7,292 nt of DNA. Source: Gammaproteobacteria bacterium. GTDB lineage: Bacteria; Pseudomonadota; Gammaproteobacteria; Arenicellales; DRJH01. This document shows, piece after piece, positions 1 to 4,968 of this stretch. The stretch covers positions 1-7,292 of the forward strand of contig DRJH01000152.1 of the NCBI GenBank assembly GCA_011052285.1, read 5' to 3'. The notes beneath the pieces are model-generated. The model did not search any database. It was not told where the DNA came from and saw only the letters and a list, made by a program, of their open reading frames with translations. How positions within the stretch are numbered: the first letter of the stretch is position 1; each line of letters starts with the position of its first letter. Made by a program: the position numbers and the translations under genes.

Positions 1-127
1 AGGCCGGACATATGTATGCTTGTTCCTTACTTGCCGATCAAACTTTTCCTTGCAACGCGGGACGGACCATATATGTCCCTAGTTTTACGACATGGGAAAA
101 TCATATCAATTATGATTATAACCGTCA

Positions 128-187
128 ATATGATACTCCTGACATATGATACTTGACCCCTTTCCCTATCTTGACCCCTTTCTTCTT
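128..187. repeat. Compound short direct repeats (16-bp and 18-bp periods)
   Basis: ATATGATACT occurs at 128-137 and again at 144-153. Both copies are followed by TGAC, the first after two extra bases. Next, CTTGACCCCTTTC occurs exactly at 152-164 and 170-182, an 18-bp period. On the other strand the second unit reads GAAAGGGGTCAAG. From memory this resembles GGGGTCAAG-type sequences often seen near IS200/RAYT-like elements, but no transposase frame is visible here, so that link is only a suggestion. Confidence 0.6.
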
Positions 188-264
188 TCATTTCTGGGCA
201 GCTTAACTGTTACAAGATGACGCTGGAAAGTGTGCTGTCGGTCCAAGGTAAGTATTTAATATAG

Positions 265-280
265 CCCCCCATTTGGGGGG
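265..280. other. C6-ATTT-G6 hairpin
   Basis: Six C residues (265-270), a four-base spacer ATTT and six G residues (275-280) can form a short, very GC-rich stem-loop. No T-run follows on either strand, so it is not a standard intrinsic terminator. It lies about 300 bases upstream of uppP, and its role is unknown. Confidence 0.5.
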
Positions 281-394
281 ATTGACGCCCTGATATACAA
301 TTCGTAATTGGGGAATTTCCGCAACAATAGGGAGTTGAGTCAGTAAACTGGTGAAAAAATGAATATTCACAACATCAATGACAAAAAATCATCT

Positions 395-411
395 TGTTCT
401 CGGACAGCCTC
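395..411. repeat. Solo copy of the 3' end of the 3556-3780 element
   Basis: TGTTCTCGGACAGCCTC here matches 3764-3780 at 16 of 17 bases, in the same orientation. It also equals the exact reverse complement of the left end (3556-3570) over 15 bases. I could not find a partner end nearby in the window. This suggests a decayed or partly deleted second copy, or a one-ended remnant. A small dyad, CTCCTA (409-414) with TAGGAG (428-433), overlaps its outer edge. Confidence 0.6.
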
Positions 412-566
412 CTAAGTTTTGCCTGAGTAGGAGAAGCAGATTATGGTACAGTCGTGGTTGCCTTTTTTTAACAGCATACGCTGGATAAGCTGGCCTGTTT
501 TCAAATAACTGTTTTTTTGAATCAAGCTGATCACTTCCCTTAGTTTTATTCACGGCGTCTAACCAC

Positions 567-572
567 AGGGGA
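567..572 (+). promoter_or_regulatory. Probable ribosome binding site of uppP
   Basis: AGGGGA lies 12 nt upstream of the ATG at 585. The spacing is longer than ideal. No other in-frame start lies nearer: the ATG at 572 is out of frame. The site therefore supports 585 as the uppP start. Confidence 0.45.
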
Positions 573-584
573 TGCTCTCCGACA

Positions 585-1349
585 ATGGATTATTTTGATG
601 CGGCCATACTCGGTATTATCGAGGGCCTGACCGAGTTTTTGCCGGTTTCTTCGACGGGCCATCTGATTGTTGTCAGCCAGTGGTTGGGTGTGGCACAAAC
701 GGATAACAATAAAGCCTTTGAGGTCATTATTCAGCTGGCCGCAATTTTGGCCGTAGTGGCCAATTACAAAGACAAGTTGCGGCTGGAATATTTTCCTCTG
801 TGGCTGAAACTGGCGGTGGCCTTTGTGCCCGTAGGTGTTGTTGGCCTGCTATTTCATCGGCAGATCAAGGCGTTGTTTTCGGTACAGGTGGTGGCCGTGA
901 TGTTTATCGTTGGCGGTATTGTGTTCCTGATTATCGAATATCTGCAGCGAGATCGAATAGCTGAGGTGTCCGAGGTCGAACAGGTCAGCTATCGGCAGGC
1001 CCTGTGGATCGGCGTGGCCCAGGGTTTTGCCTTGATTCCCGGGACCAGCCGTGCGGGTTCGACCATAGTCGGCGCCTTGCTGGTGGGTCTGAGCCGCAGG
1101 GCCAGTGCTGAATTTTCATTCCTGTTGGCCGTGCCGGTGATGCTGGCCGCCAGCGGCTTTGACCTGCTCAAGCATTATCGGGAATTCAGTAGTACCGACT
1201 TGGGCAGCCTGATGATCGGTTTTGTGGTGTCGTTTGTAGTTGCTTATTTTGTGATGAAATTATTTATCCGTTTTCTGGAAAAATTTACCTTCGTCACCTT
1301 TGGTATCTACCGAATCCTGTTTGGGGCGCTATTGCTGGCGTTGTTTTAG
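585..1349 (+). CDS. uppP: Undecaprenyl-diphosphatase (BacA/UppP family)
   Basis: This integral inner-membrane enzyme dephosphorylates undecaprenyl diphosphate to undecaprenyl phosphate. It recycles the lipid carrier for peptidoglycan and other envelope polymers, and overproduction in the family gives bacitracin resistance. The 254-residue product carries both signature regions. The first is EGLTEFLPVSSTGHL at residues 13-27, with the two glutamates E13 and E17, S23 and H26. The second is PGTSRAGSTI at 152-161, with the essential arginine R156. FSFLLAVPVM and several further hydrophobic segments fit the polytopic fold. It is slightly shorter than the E. coli protein (273 residues), mainly because the loop after the second helix is reduced. 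The start is supported by AGGGGA upstream. The stop codon at 1347-1349 overlaps a strong AGGAGA sequence that precedes the next frame, so uppP is probably co-transcribed with the aldolase gene. Confidence 0.96.
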   Translation: MDYFDAAILGIIEGLTEFLPVSSTGHLIVVSQWLGVAQTDNNKAFEVIIQLAAILAVVANYKDKLRLEYFPLWLKLAVAFVPVGVVGLLFHRQIKALFSVQVVAVMFIVGGIVFLIIEYLQRDRIAEVSEVEQVSYRQALWIGVAQGFALIPGTSRAGSTIVGALLVGLSRRASAEFSFLLAVPVMLAASGFDLLKHYREFSSTDLGSLMIGFVVSFVVAYFVMKLFIRFLEKFTFVTFGIYRILFGALLLALF

Positions 1350-1353
1350 GAGA
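1348..1353 (+). promoter_or_regulatory. Strong Shine-Dalgarno overlapping the uppP stop codon
   Basis: AGGAGA overlaps the TAG of uppP. It is too far (about 50 nt) from the aldolase ATG at 1404 to serve it directly. It sits 7 nt (AGGAG to TTG) before a TTG at 1360 that opens a 15-codon frame ending on the aldolase start. This is the best SD match between uppP and the aldolase gene. Confidence 0.45.
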
Positions 1354-1359
1354 CTTTGC

Positions 1360-1407
1360 TTGAGCCCTTCGGATAAGATGAAAATACCCTATGAGTGCTC
1401 TAAATGA
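1360..1407 (+). CDS. Possible 15-residue leader peptide coupled to the aldolase gene
   Basis: A frame starting with TTG at 1360 reads MSPSDKMKIPYECSK and stops at TGA 1405-1407. The TGA overlaps the aldolase ATG in an ATGA arrangement. It has a well-placed AGGAGA SD, whereas the aldolase ATG has only a weak GAG-type match upstream. An internal ATG (1378) in the same frame could start a shorter version. A ribosome finishing this frame would be positioned to restart on the aldolase, so the likely role, if real, is translational coupling and not a functional peptide. No similarity to a known peptide is recognised. The frame is short enough to occur by chance. Confidence 0.25.
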   Translation: MSPSDKMKIPYECSK

Positions 1408-2051
1408 GTAAATTACTGCTACGTCAGTCCATTATCGAGCACTGTCTGGCCATGAATGAGAGCGGTCTGAATCAGGGCACCTCCGGTAATATCAGCATTC
1501 GTGATCGAGACCGGATGCTGATTACTCCCAGCGGTATTCCCTACGCACGGATGCAAACGGAAGATATTGCCAGCATGCCCCTGGCGGTAGAACGGGGTCA
1601 CTGGGATGGGCCCTGTCGGCCTTCAACGGAATGGCCTATGCATTTCGATATCATGATGGCGCGCCCGGAGGTCGGTGCTATTGTGCATGCCCATTCCACT
1701 TTTGCCACCATTCTGAGTATCTTGCGGCAAGAGATACCGGCAGTGCATTATATGATCGCGGCCTTTGGCGGCGCCAGTGTTCGCTGTGCGGAGTATGCGA
1801 CCTTCGGAACCGATGAGCTCTCGCATAACGCACTTGTGGCGTTGCAAGACCGTGAGGCTTGCCTGTTAGCCAATCATGGCATGCTGGCCCTGGGAAAGAC
1901 GCTGGAGCAGGCCATGTGGTGTGCAGTCGAGCTTGAGACCCTGGCACGGCAGTATTACCACAGTCTCTTGCTCGGTGGTGGTCATGTTCTGCCCGATACA
2001 GAAATCGCAGTGGTCCAGGAGCGCTTCAAGTATTACGTACCACAGGACTGA
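1404..2051 (+). CDS. Class II aldolase, L-fuculose-1-phosphate aldolase (FucA)-like
   Basis: This is a zinc-dependent class II (aldolase/adducin) enzyme expected to cleave a ketose 1-phosphate into dihydroxyacetone phosphate and an aldehyde in the cytoplasm. The 215-residue length equals that of E. coli FucA. The FucA landmarks are present: the phosphate-binding NQGTSGN (23-29) and LITPSGIPY (39-47), catalytic E76 in STEW, zinc ligands H95 and H97 (HAHS) and H158 (NHG), and Y116 and Y211, which match the two FucA active-site tyrosines. YATFGT and a C-terminal AVVQERFKYY also follow FucA closely. The true substrate could instead be 5-deoxyribulose- or 5-methylthioribulose-1-phosphate, handled by FucA-like aldolases in the DHAP-shunt type of salvage. 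No fucose kinase, isomerase or mtn gene is in view to decide. The start aligns with FucA; an in-frame stop (1401-1403) immediately precedes it, so it cannot extend upstream. Confidence 0.9.
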   Translation: MSKLLLRQSIIEHCLAMNESGLNQGTSGNISIRDRDRMLITPSGIPYARMQTEDIASMPLAVERGHWDGPCRPSTEWPMHFDIMMARPEVGAIVHAHSTFATILSILRQEIPAVHYMIAAFGGASVRCAEYATFGTDELSHNALVALQDREACLLANHGMLALGKTLEQAMWCAVELETLARQYYHSLLLGGGHVLPDTEIAVVQERFKYYVPQD

Positions 2052-2074
2052 CTCGGTTGTATGGGATAATTTTC

Positions 2075-2112
2075 TTGACATATTTCCAATGCCGTTCTAT
2101 TGCTGGTATAAA
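2075..2112 (+). promoter_or_regulatory. Candidate promoter region for the puuA-like gene
   Basis: A perfect TTGACA (2075-2080) is followed 17 bp later by TATTGC (2098-2103), a partial -10 match. Alternatively TGGTATAAA (2104-2112) fits an extended -10 element, with TTCCAA 17 bp upstream of TATAAA as a weak -35. Either would start transcription within the 144-nt gap upstream of the ligase gene. No terminator-like hairpin with a T-run is seen after the aldolase, so read-through from uppP-aldolase is also possible. Confidence 0.4.
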
Positions 2113-2121
2113 TAGGCATTC

Positions 2122-2142
2122 TATCTTCGAGTCTTCAAGATA
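2122..2142. promoter_or_regulatory. Dyad TATCTT-N9-AAGATA, possible operator
   Basis: Perfect 6-bp inverted arms (2122-2127 and 2137-2142) are separated by 9 bp. The dyad lies just downstream of the candidate -10 elements and 53 bp before the ATG at 2196. The arrangement fits a dimeric repressor site acting on the puuA-like gene. No known polyamine-regulator consensus was matched, so this is only a candidate. Confidence 0.3.
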
Positions 2143-2195
2143 AGCCGTTTCCAGTATTGATGTGATCATATTGGTGTTGCAGGCATGGTAGACCT

Positions 2196-3551
2196 ATGAA
2201 ATCAACTATAGAATACGTGCTCACTTGGTTGAATGCACGGCCAGAGATTGAAAATCTGCGTGCCGGCGTCTGTGATTTAAATGGTCTGATACGCGGCAAG
2301 CTTATTCCTGTCGGGCAGGCAAAAAAGGCCCTGACCGGCGGCTTACGTATTCCTTTGTCCTGTACAAGCGTCGATATTTGGGGCAATGATGTTGCAGACT
2401 CGACATTGGTCTACGAGAGCGGAGATGGCGACGGCATTTTGGAGTGGACTGGCCGCCATATTTTACCCATGGAGTGGTTGAACCAGCCCAGCGGTCTCAT
2501 CCCCTTGTGGTTGCGGGACGAATCCGGAAAACCGTTTTCTGCTGACCCGCGCTGTGCGCTGGCTAGTGTGCTTGAACGATACACCGCGCATGGTTTGAAG
2601 CCGGTTGTGGCCACCGAGTTGGAGTTTTATCTGCTTGATGCGTCACAAACCCGGCCTGTGGTACCAAAATCTCCACTAACGGGAAAACCACTTGCTGCCA
2701 ACGCAGTATATTCCATTGATGAGCTGGATCAGTTCGATGGATTTTTCAGCGATGTATATTCCGCCTGTGCCGAACAGGGTATTCCGGTGGATACGGCATT
2801 GGCCGAAGGTGGAACCGGGCAGTTTGAAATCAACCTGTTGCATCGCGATGATGCCATGCGCGCGGCCGATGATGCCATGTTGTTCAGACGGATTGTCAAA
2901 GGAATGGCGCGCAAGCATCAGCTGTGCGCCTCATTTATGGCGAAGCCCTATCCAGAGCGGGCCGGCAACGGACTACATATCCATTTTTCCCTATTAAATG
3001 AGCAGGGTGAGAATATTTTTGACGACGGCAGCGATCAAGGATCGCAAACGCTGCGATACGCTGTTGCCGGACTGCTTGATGCTATGGCCCCGTCAACCTT
3101 AATTTTCGCTCCACACCTTAACTCCTATCGACGTTTACAGCCGCATACCCACGCCCCAAGCAGCGCATGTTGGGGCTATGAAAACCGCCATGCGGCGATT
3201 CGTATTCCAGGTGGCTCGCCCGTGGCCCGACGCATTGAGCACCGCGTTGCCGGTGCGGATGCCAACCCCTATCTGGTTCTTGCAGCAATCATGGGCGCCG
3301 CACTGATCGGTATTGAAAAAAAGCAGCTACCGGATCAACCGGTAGTAGGTGATTGCTTTCCGGAACGGACCACACAGCTACCCGATGACTGGCGTACAGC
3401 CATTTCGGTTTTTGAAAAAAGCAAAATTTCATCATTGATTTTTTCGCCATTATTGTGCAATCTATTTGCTTCGTGCAAAAAACAGGAATACGCTACCTTT
3501 GCCCGACAAATATCGGATTTTGAATTCGCCACCTATCTTGAGACAATATAA
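2196..3551 (+). CDS. puuA: Gamma-glutamylpolyamine synthetase, glutamine synthetase family (PuuA/SpuB-like)
   Basis: This is an ATP-dependent cytoplasmic ligase of the glutamine-synthetase fold. It is expected to join glutamate to putrescine or another polyamine, the first step of the gamma-glutamyl polyamine degradation route. The 451-residue protein has an N-terminal beta-grasp part (about 1-110) and a C-terminal catalytic domain. Metal and substrate residues are in place: E141 and E143 in ATELEFYL, E204 and E211 in EGGTGQFEINL, H261 and H263 in NGLHIHF, R336 in the NRHAAIRIP segment, and E348 in ARRIEHR, followed by ANPYLVLAAI. GTGQFEIN and the MAKP segment resemble PuuA (GTAQMEIN) more than housekeeping GlnA. 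The tail lacks the GlnA adenylylation region. Placement just upstream of potFGHI supports polyamine over ammonia as acceptor. The ATG at 2196 has a weak SD, but no alternative in-frame start exists before an upstream stop at 2163-2165. The exact amine substrate is not decidable here. Confidence 0.85.
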   Translation: MKSTIEYVLTWLNARPEIENLRAGVCDLNGLIRGKLIPVGQAKKALTGGLRIPLSCTSVDIWGNDVADSTLVYESGDGDGILEWTGRHILPMEWLNQPSGLIPLWLRDESGKPFSADPRCALASVLERYTAHGLKPVVATELEFYLLDASQTRPVVPKSPLTGKPLAANAVYSIDELDQFDGFFSDVYSACAEQGIPVDTALAEGGTGQFEINLLHRDDAMRAADDAMLFRRIVKGMARKHQLCASFMAKPYPERAGNGLHIHFSLLNEQGENIFDDGSDQGSQTLRYAVAGLLDAMAPSTLIFAPHLNSYRRLQPHTHAPSSACWGYENRHAAIRIPGGSPVARRIEHRVAGADANPYLVLAAIMGAALIGIEKKQLPDQPVVGDCFPERTTQLPDDWRTAISVFEKSKISSLIFSPLLCNLFASCKKQEYATFARQISDFEFATYLETI

Positions 3552-3571
3552 CCGGGAGGCTGTCCGAGAAT

Positions 3572-3596
3572 AGGAGCCGAACAGTTTGTGGCTCCT
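3572..3596 (+). other. Hairpin just inside the element's left end
   Basis: AGGAGCC (3572-3578) and GGCTCCT (3590-3596) form a perfect 7-bp stem with an 11-nt loop. It follows the puuA-like stop by 20 nt. Only TGCAAAA follows, not a T-run, so it is at best a weak or Rho-assisted terminator. It may alternatively stabilise the 3' end of the puuA message. Confidence 0.45.
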
Positions 3597-3603
3597 GCAA
3601 AAC

Positions 3604-3657
3604 CGGTACTTGTGCCATTCACGGTACTTGTGCCATTCACGGTACTTGTGCCAATCA
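3604..3657. repeat. Three tandem copies of an 18-bp repeat
   Basis: The units CGGTACTTGTGCCATTCA at 3604-3621 and 3622-3639 are identical. The third at 3640-3657 differs at one base (CCAATCA instead of CCATTCA). Each unit contains the near-palindrome GGTACTTGTGCC. The repeat lies inside the inverted-repeat element and about 150-200 bp upstream of potF. Because 18 is a multiple of three and the unit lacks stop codons in some frames, it creates spurious repetitive reading frames on the minus strand. Confidence 0.9.
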
Positions 3658-3795
3658 TGGCGCTCGTAGCGAGAGAAAGCAGATTTGGAGGGGGATGTTG
3701 ATTGCATTTAACGAAAATCATAGGAAAGTCAGGCCGAAGTCCGTTTGTCCGCAGTAGGTTCTCTGTTCTCGGATAGCCTCTTACGCAAACACCAA

Positions 3796-3801
3796 AAGGA
3801 G
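3796..3801 (+). promoter_or_regulatory. Ribosome binding site of potF
   Basis: AAGGAG lies 8 nt before the ATG at 3810. This is the strongest and best-spaced SD in the window for a full-length gene, in keeping with the high synthesis rate needed for a periplasmic binding protein. Confidence 0.8.
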
Positions 3802-3809
3802 AAAGCTGA

Positions 3810-4898
3810 ATGAATAAACTACTCGCAACCGCAGTTCTTGCCGCAATGATGACCAACCCGGTCCTGGCCACTGAAAAAGTACTGCACATTTATAACTGGT
3901 CAGATTACATCGCAGAGGACACGATCAAGCAATTTGAAGCCAAAACCGGCATCAAGGTGACGTATGACGTTTATGACTCCAATGAGGTGTTGGAAGCAAA
4001 AATGCTGGCCGGCAGTTCCGGCTATGATGTGGTGGTGCCGACCTCTGATTTTCTCCAGCGCCAAATTGCCGCCGGTGTTTATGCCAAACTCGACAAGTCA
4101 AAATTACCCAATCTGAAGAATATGGACCCTGAGTTGATGAAGGCTGCGGCCAATTACGATCCGGGTAATGCGCATGCCGTGATTTATATGTGGGGGACGA
4201 CCGGCATTGGTTATAACATCAAAGCTGTCGCCAAGCGTTTGGGTGATAAGGCACCAATAGATTCGTGGTCGTTGATTTTTGATCCAGCCAATGCCGCAAA
4301 ATTAAAAGATTGTGGTATTTCCTTTCTTGACGCATCGACAGAGATGATTCCGGCTGCGATGAACTATCTCGGACTGGATCCACGTTCGACCAAAAAGGCC
4401 GACCTTGAAAAAGGTGCCGCCTTGTTGGAAAAAATCCGCCCCTTCGTCCGTTACTTCCATTCTTCCCAGTATATTTCTGATCTGGCCAATGGAGATATCT
4501 GCGTAGCAGTTGGTTGGTCAGGTGACGTCTTTCAGGCACGTGACCGAGCCGCAGAAGCTAAAAAAGGGATAGAAATCGGCTATTCAATTCCTAAAGAAGG
4601 TGCCTTGCAATGGTTTGATATGTTGGCCATACCGGTAGATTCCAAACACAAGGATGCCGCGCACGCCTTTATCAACTTCATGATGGATGCCAAAATCACC
4701 GCCGAAAATACCAATTTTGTCTGGTATGCCAATGCCAATAAGGCTTCCATGCCCATGGTTGAGCAGGAAATCAAGGACGATCCGGGTATATTCCCGACCG
4801 CTACAGTCAAAGCCCGGCTTTGGGGCGCTAAAGTCTACACCAAGCGTACAGATCGTATCATTACCAGGCTTTGGACCAAGGTAAAAACCGGCAAGTAA
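3810..4898 (+). CDS. potF: Periplasmic putrescine/polyamine-binding protein (PotF/SpuD-like)
   Basis: This is the substrate-binding component of the polyamine ABC importer. The 362-residue product has a signal peptide (hydrophobic residues 4-14) with a likely cleavage after V-L-A at 18-20. The mature part follows PotF/SpuD throughout. Residues matching the PotF ligand pocket are W30, S31, D32 and Y33 (NWSDY), E178 (STEM), W236 and D239 (GWSGD), F269 and D270 (WFD), and Y306 (YANANKA). The position that is a serine in PotF and SpuD (VPSxSF) appears to be T78 here (VPTSDF). W236 and the YANANKA segment resemble E. coli PotF more than SpuD. Putrescine is the most likely ligand, though spermidine or related amines cannot be excluded. 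A very good SD precedes the start. Downstream potG is separated by a strong hairpin, which could favour a higher level of PotF than of the membrane subunits. Confidence 0.93.
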   Translation: MNKLLATAVLAAMMTNPVLATEKVLHIYNWSDYIAEDTIKQFEAKTGIKVTYDVYDSNEVLEAKMLAGSSGYDVVVPTSDFLQRQIAAGVYAKLDKSKLPNLKNMDPELMKAAANYDPGNAHAVIYMWGTTGIGYNIKAVAKRLGDKAPIDSWSLIFDPANAAKLKDCGISFLDASTEMIPAAMNYLGLDPRSTKKADLEKGAALLEKIRPFVRYFHSSQYISDLANGDICVAVGWSGDVFQARDRAAEAKKGIEIGYSIPKEGALQWFDMLAIPVDSKHKDAAHAFINFMMDAKITAENTNFVWYANANKASMPMVEQEIKDDPGIFPTATVKARLWGAKVYTKRTDRIITRLWTKVKTGK

Positions 4899-4912
4899 GT
4901 CGCTATGAATCT

Positions 4913-4944
4913 ACCCGCCCTATGCTTTTCAGTATAGGGCGGGT
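4913..4944 (+). other. Strong intercistronic hairpin between potF and potG
   Basis: ACCCGCCCTATGCT (4913-4926) pairs with AGTATAGGGCGGGT (4931-4944) to give a 14-bp stem with one G:U and a TTTC loop; the outer 11 bp are perfect. It begins 15 nt after the potF stop. There is no T-run after it, so it is not a classical terminator. Such structures between a binding-protein gene and its permease genes are known, as in malE-malF or hisJ-hisQ, to protect the upstream message and give unequal expression. That role is inferred here. It also abuts the ATG at 4948, making that start less likely for potG. Confidence 0.75.
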
Positions 4945-4955
4945 CCTATGATTTC

Positions 4956-4959
4956 GAGG
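4956..4959 (+). promoter_or_regulatory. Ribosome binding site deciding the potG start
   Basis: GAGG lies 9 nt before the ATG at 4969. The other in-frame ATG at 4948 would have its SD buried in the stem of the 4913-4944 hairpin. This favours 4969 as the main start, although the G-rich arm could serve 4948 when unfolded. Confidence 0.5.
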
Positions 4960-4968
4960 CGATGCGTC

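Larger units (their letters stand above)
1..584. other. Gene-poor region upstream of uppP with repeats and a lone transposon-like end
   Basis: No convincing gene is seen here. Two forward frames are open from the left edge (one to a TGA at 154-156, one to a TGA at 147-149), so the tail of an upstream gene cannot be excluded, but neither peptide is recognisable. The stretch holds CATATG-type palindromes (about 8-15 and 68-75), a dyad AATCATA-N5-TATGATT at 99-117, compound direct repeats at 128-187, a C6/G6 hairpin at 265-280, a palindrome TGAATATTCA at 360-369, and a 17-bp copy of the end of the element found at 3556-3780. T-runs occur at 463-469 and 512-518. The uppP promoter should lie in the right half, but I see only weak matches such as TTGAAT at 517-522. 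The density of short repeats suggests a decayed mobile-element landing area. Confidence 0.6.
3556..3780. mobile_element. 225-bp MITE-like element with 15-bp terminal inverted repeats
   Basis: GAGGCTGTCCGAGAA at 3556-3570 is matched by its inverse TTCTCGGATAGCCTC at 3766-3780, with a single mismatch that is G:U in RNA. Between the ends lie a 7-bp stem hairpin (AGGAGCC 3572-3578 with GGCTCCT 3590-3596), an 18-bp repeat present three times (3604-3657), and no transposase-sized gene. Another copy of the same end at 395-411 shows that this end sequence is repeated locally. The element starts 4 nt after the puuA-like stop and ends 15 nt before the potF SD. I see no clear target-site duplication. 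The family of the parent transposon is not identified. Confidence 0.55.

Noticed and set aside
1..156. C-terminal end of an upstream protein
   Set aside because: Two forward frames are open from the left edge to 149 and 156, but the peptides are unrecognised, both frames are open at once, and the stretch is too short to choose.
359..415. 18-codon gene MNIHNINDKKSSCSRTAS
   Set aside because: There is no properly spaced SD (GGGAG at 331-335 is too distant) and its second half is the transposon-like end; kept only as a comment in a finding.
470..502. Terminator-like fold AACAG...CTGTT with T-run
   Set aside because: The stem is only five base pairs with a long, poorly paired interior, and no upstream gene is established.
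2185..2199. Real leader peptide MVDL before the puuA-like gene
   Set aside because: AGG at 2181-2183 is only 1 nt from the ATG, too close to act as its SD; four codons may easily arise by chance.
3604..3657. CRISPR array
   Set aside because: The 18-bp units are directly adjacent with no unique spacers, and no cas genes are present.
3698..3726. Promoter for potF inside the element (TTGATT to TAGGAA)
   Set aside because: Both boxes are poor matches to the sigma-70 consensus, so it was not listed as a feature.
3462..3889. Minus-strand reading frames with repeated EWHKYR or NGTST peptides
   Set aside because: They arise because the 18-bp tandem repeat is a multiple of three without stops. They run over the ends of puuA-like and potF coding sequence and show no SD or recognisable domain.
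4913..4950. Intrinsic terminator after potF
   Set aside because: The stem is strong but followed by CCTATGATTTCG instead of a T-run, and the potGHI genes that follow need transcription through it.
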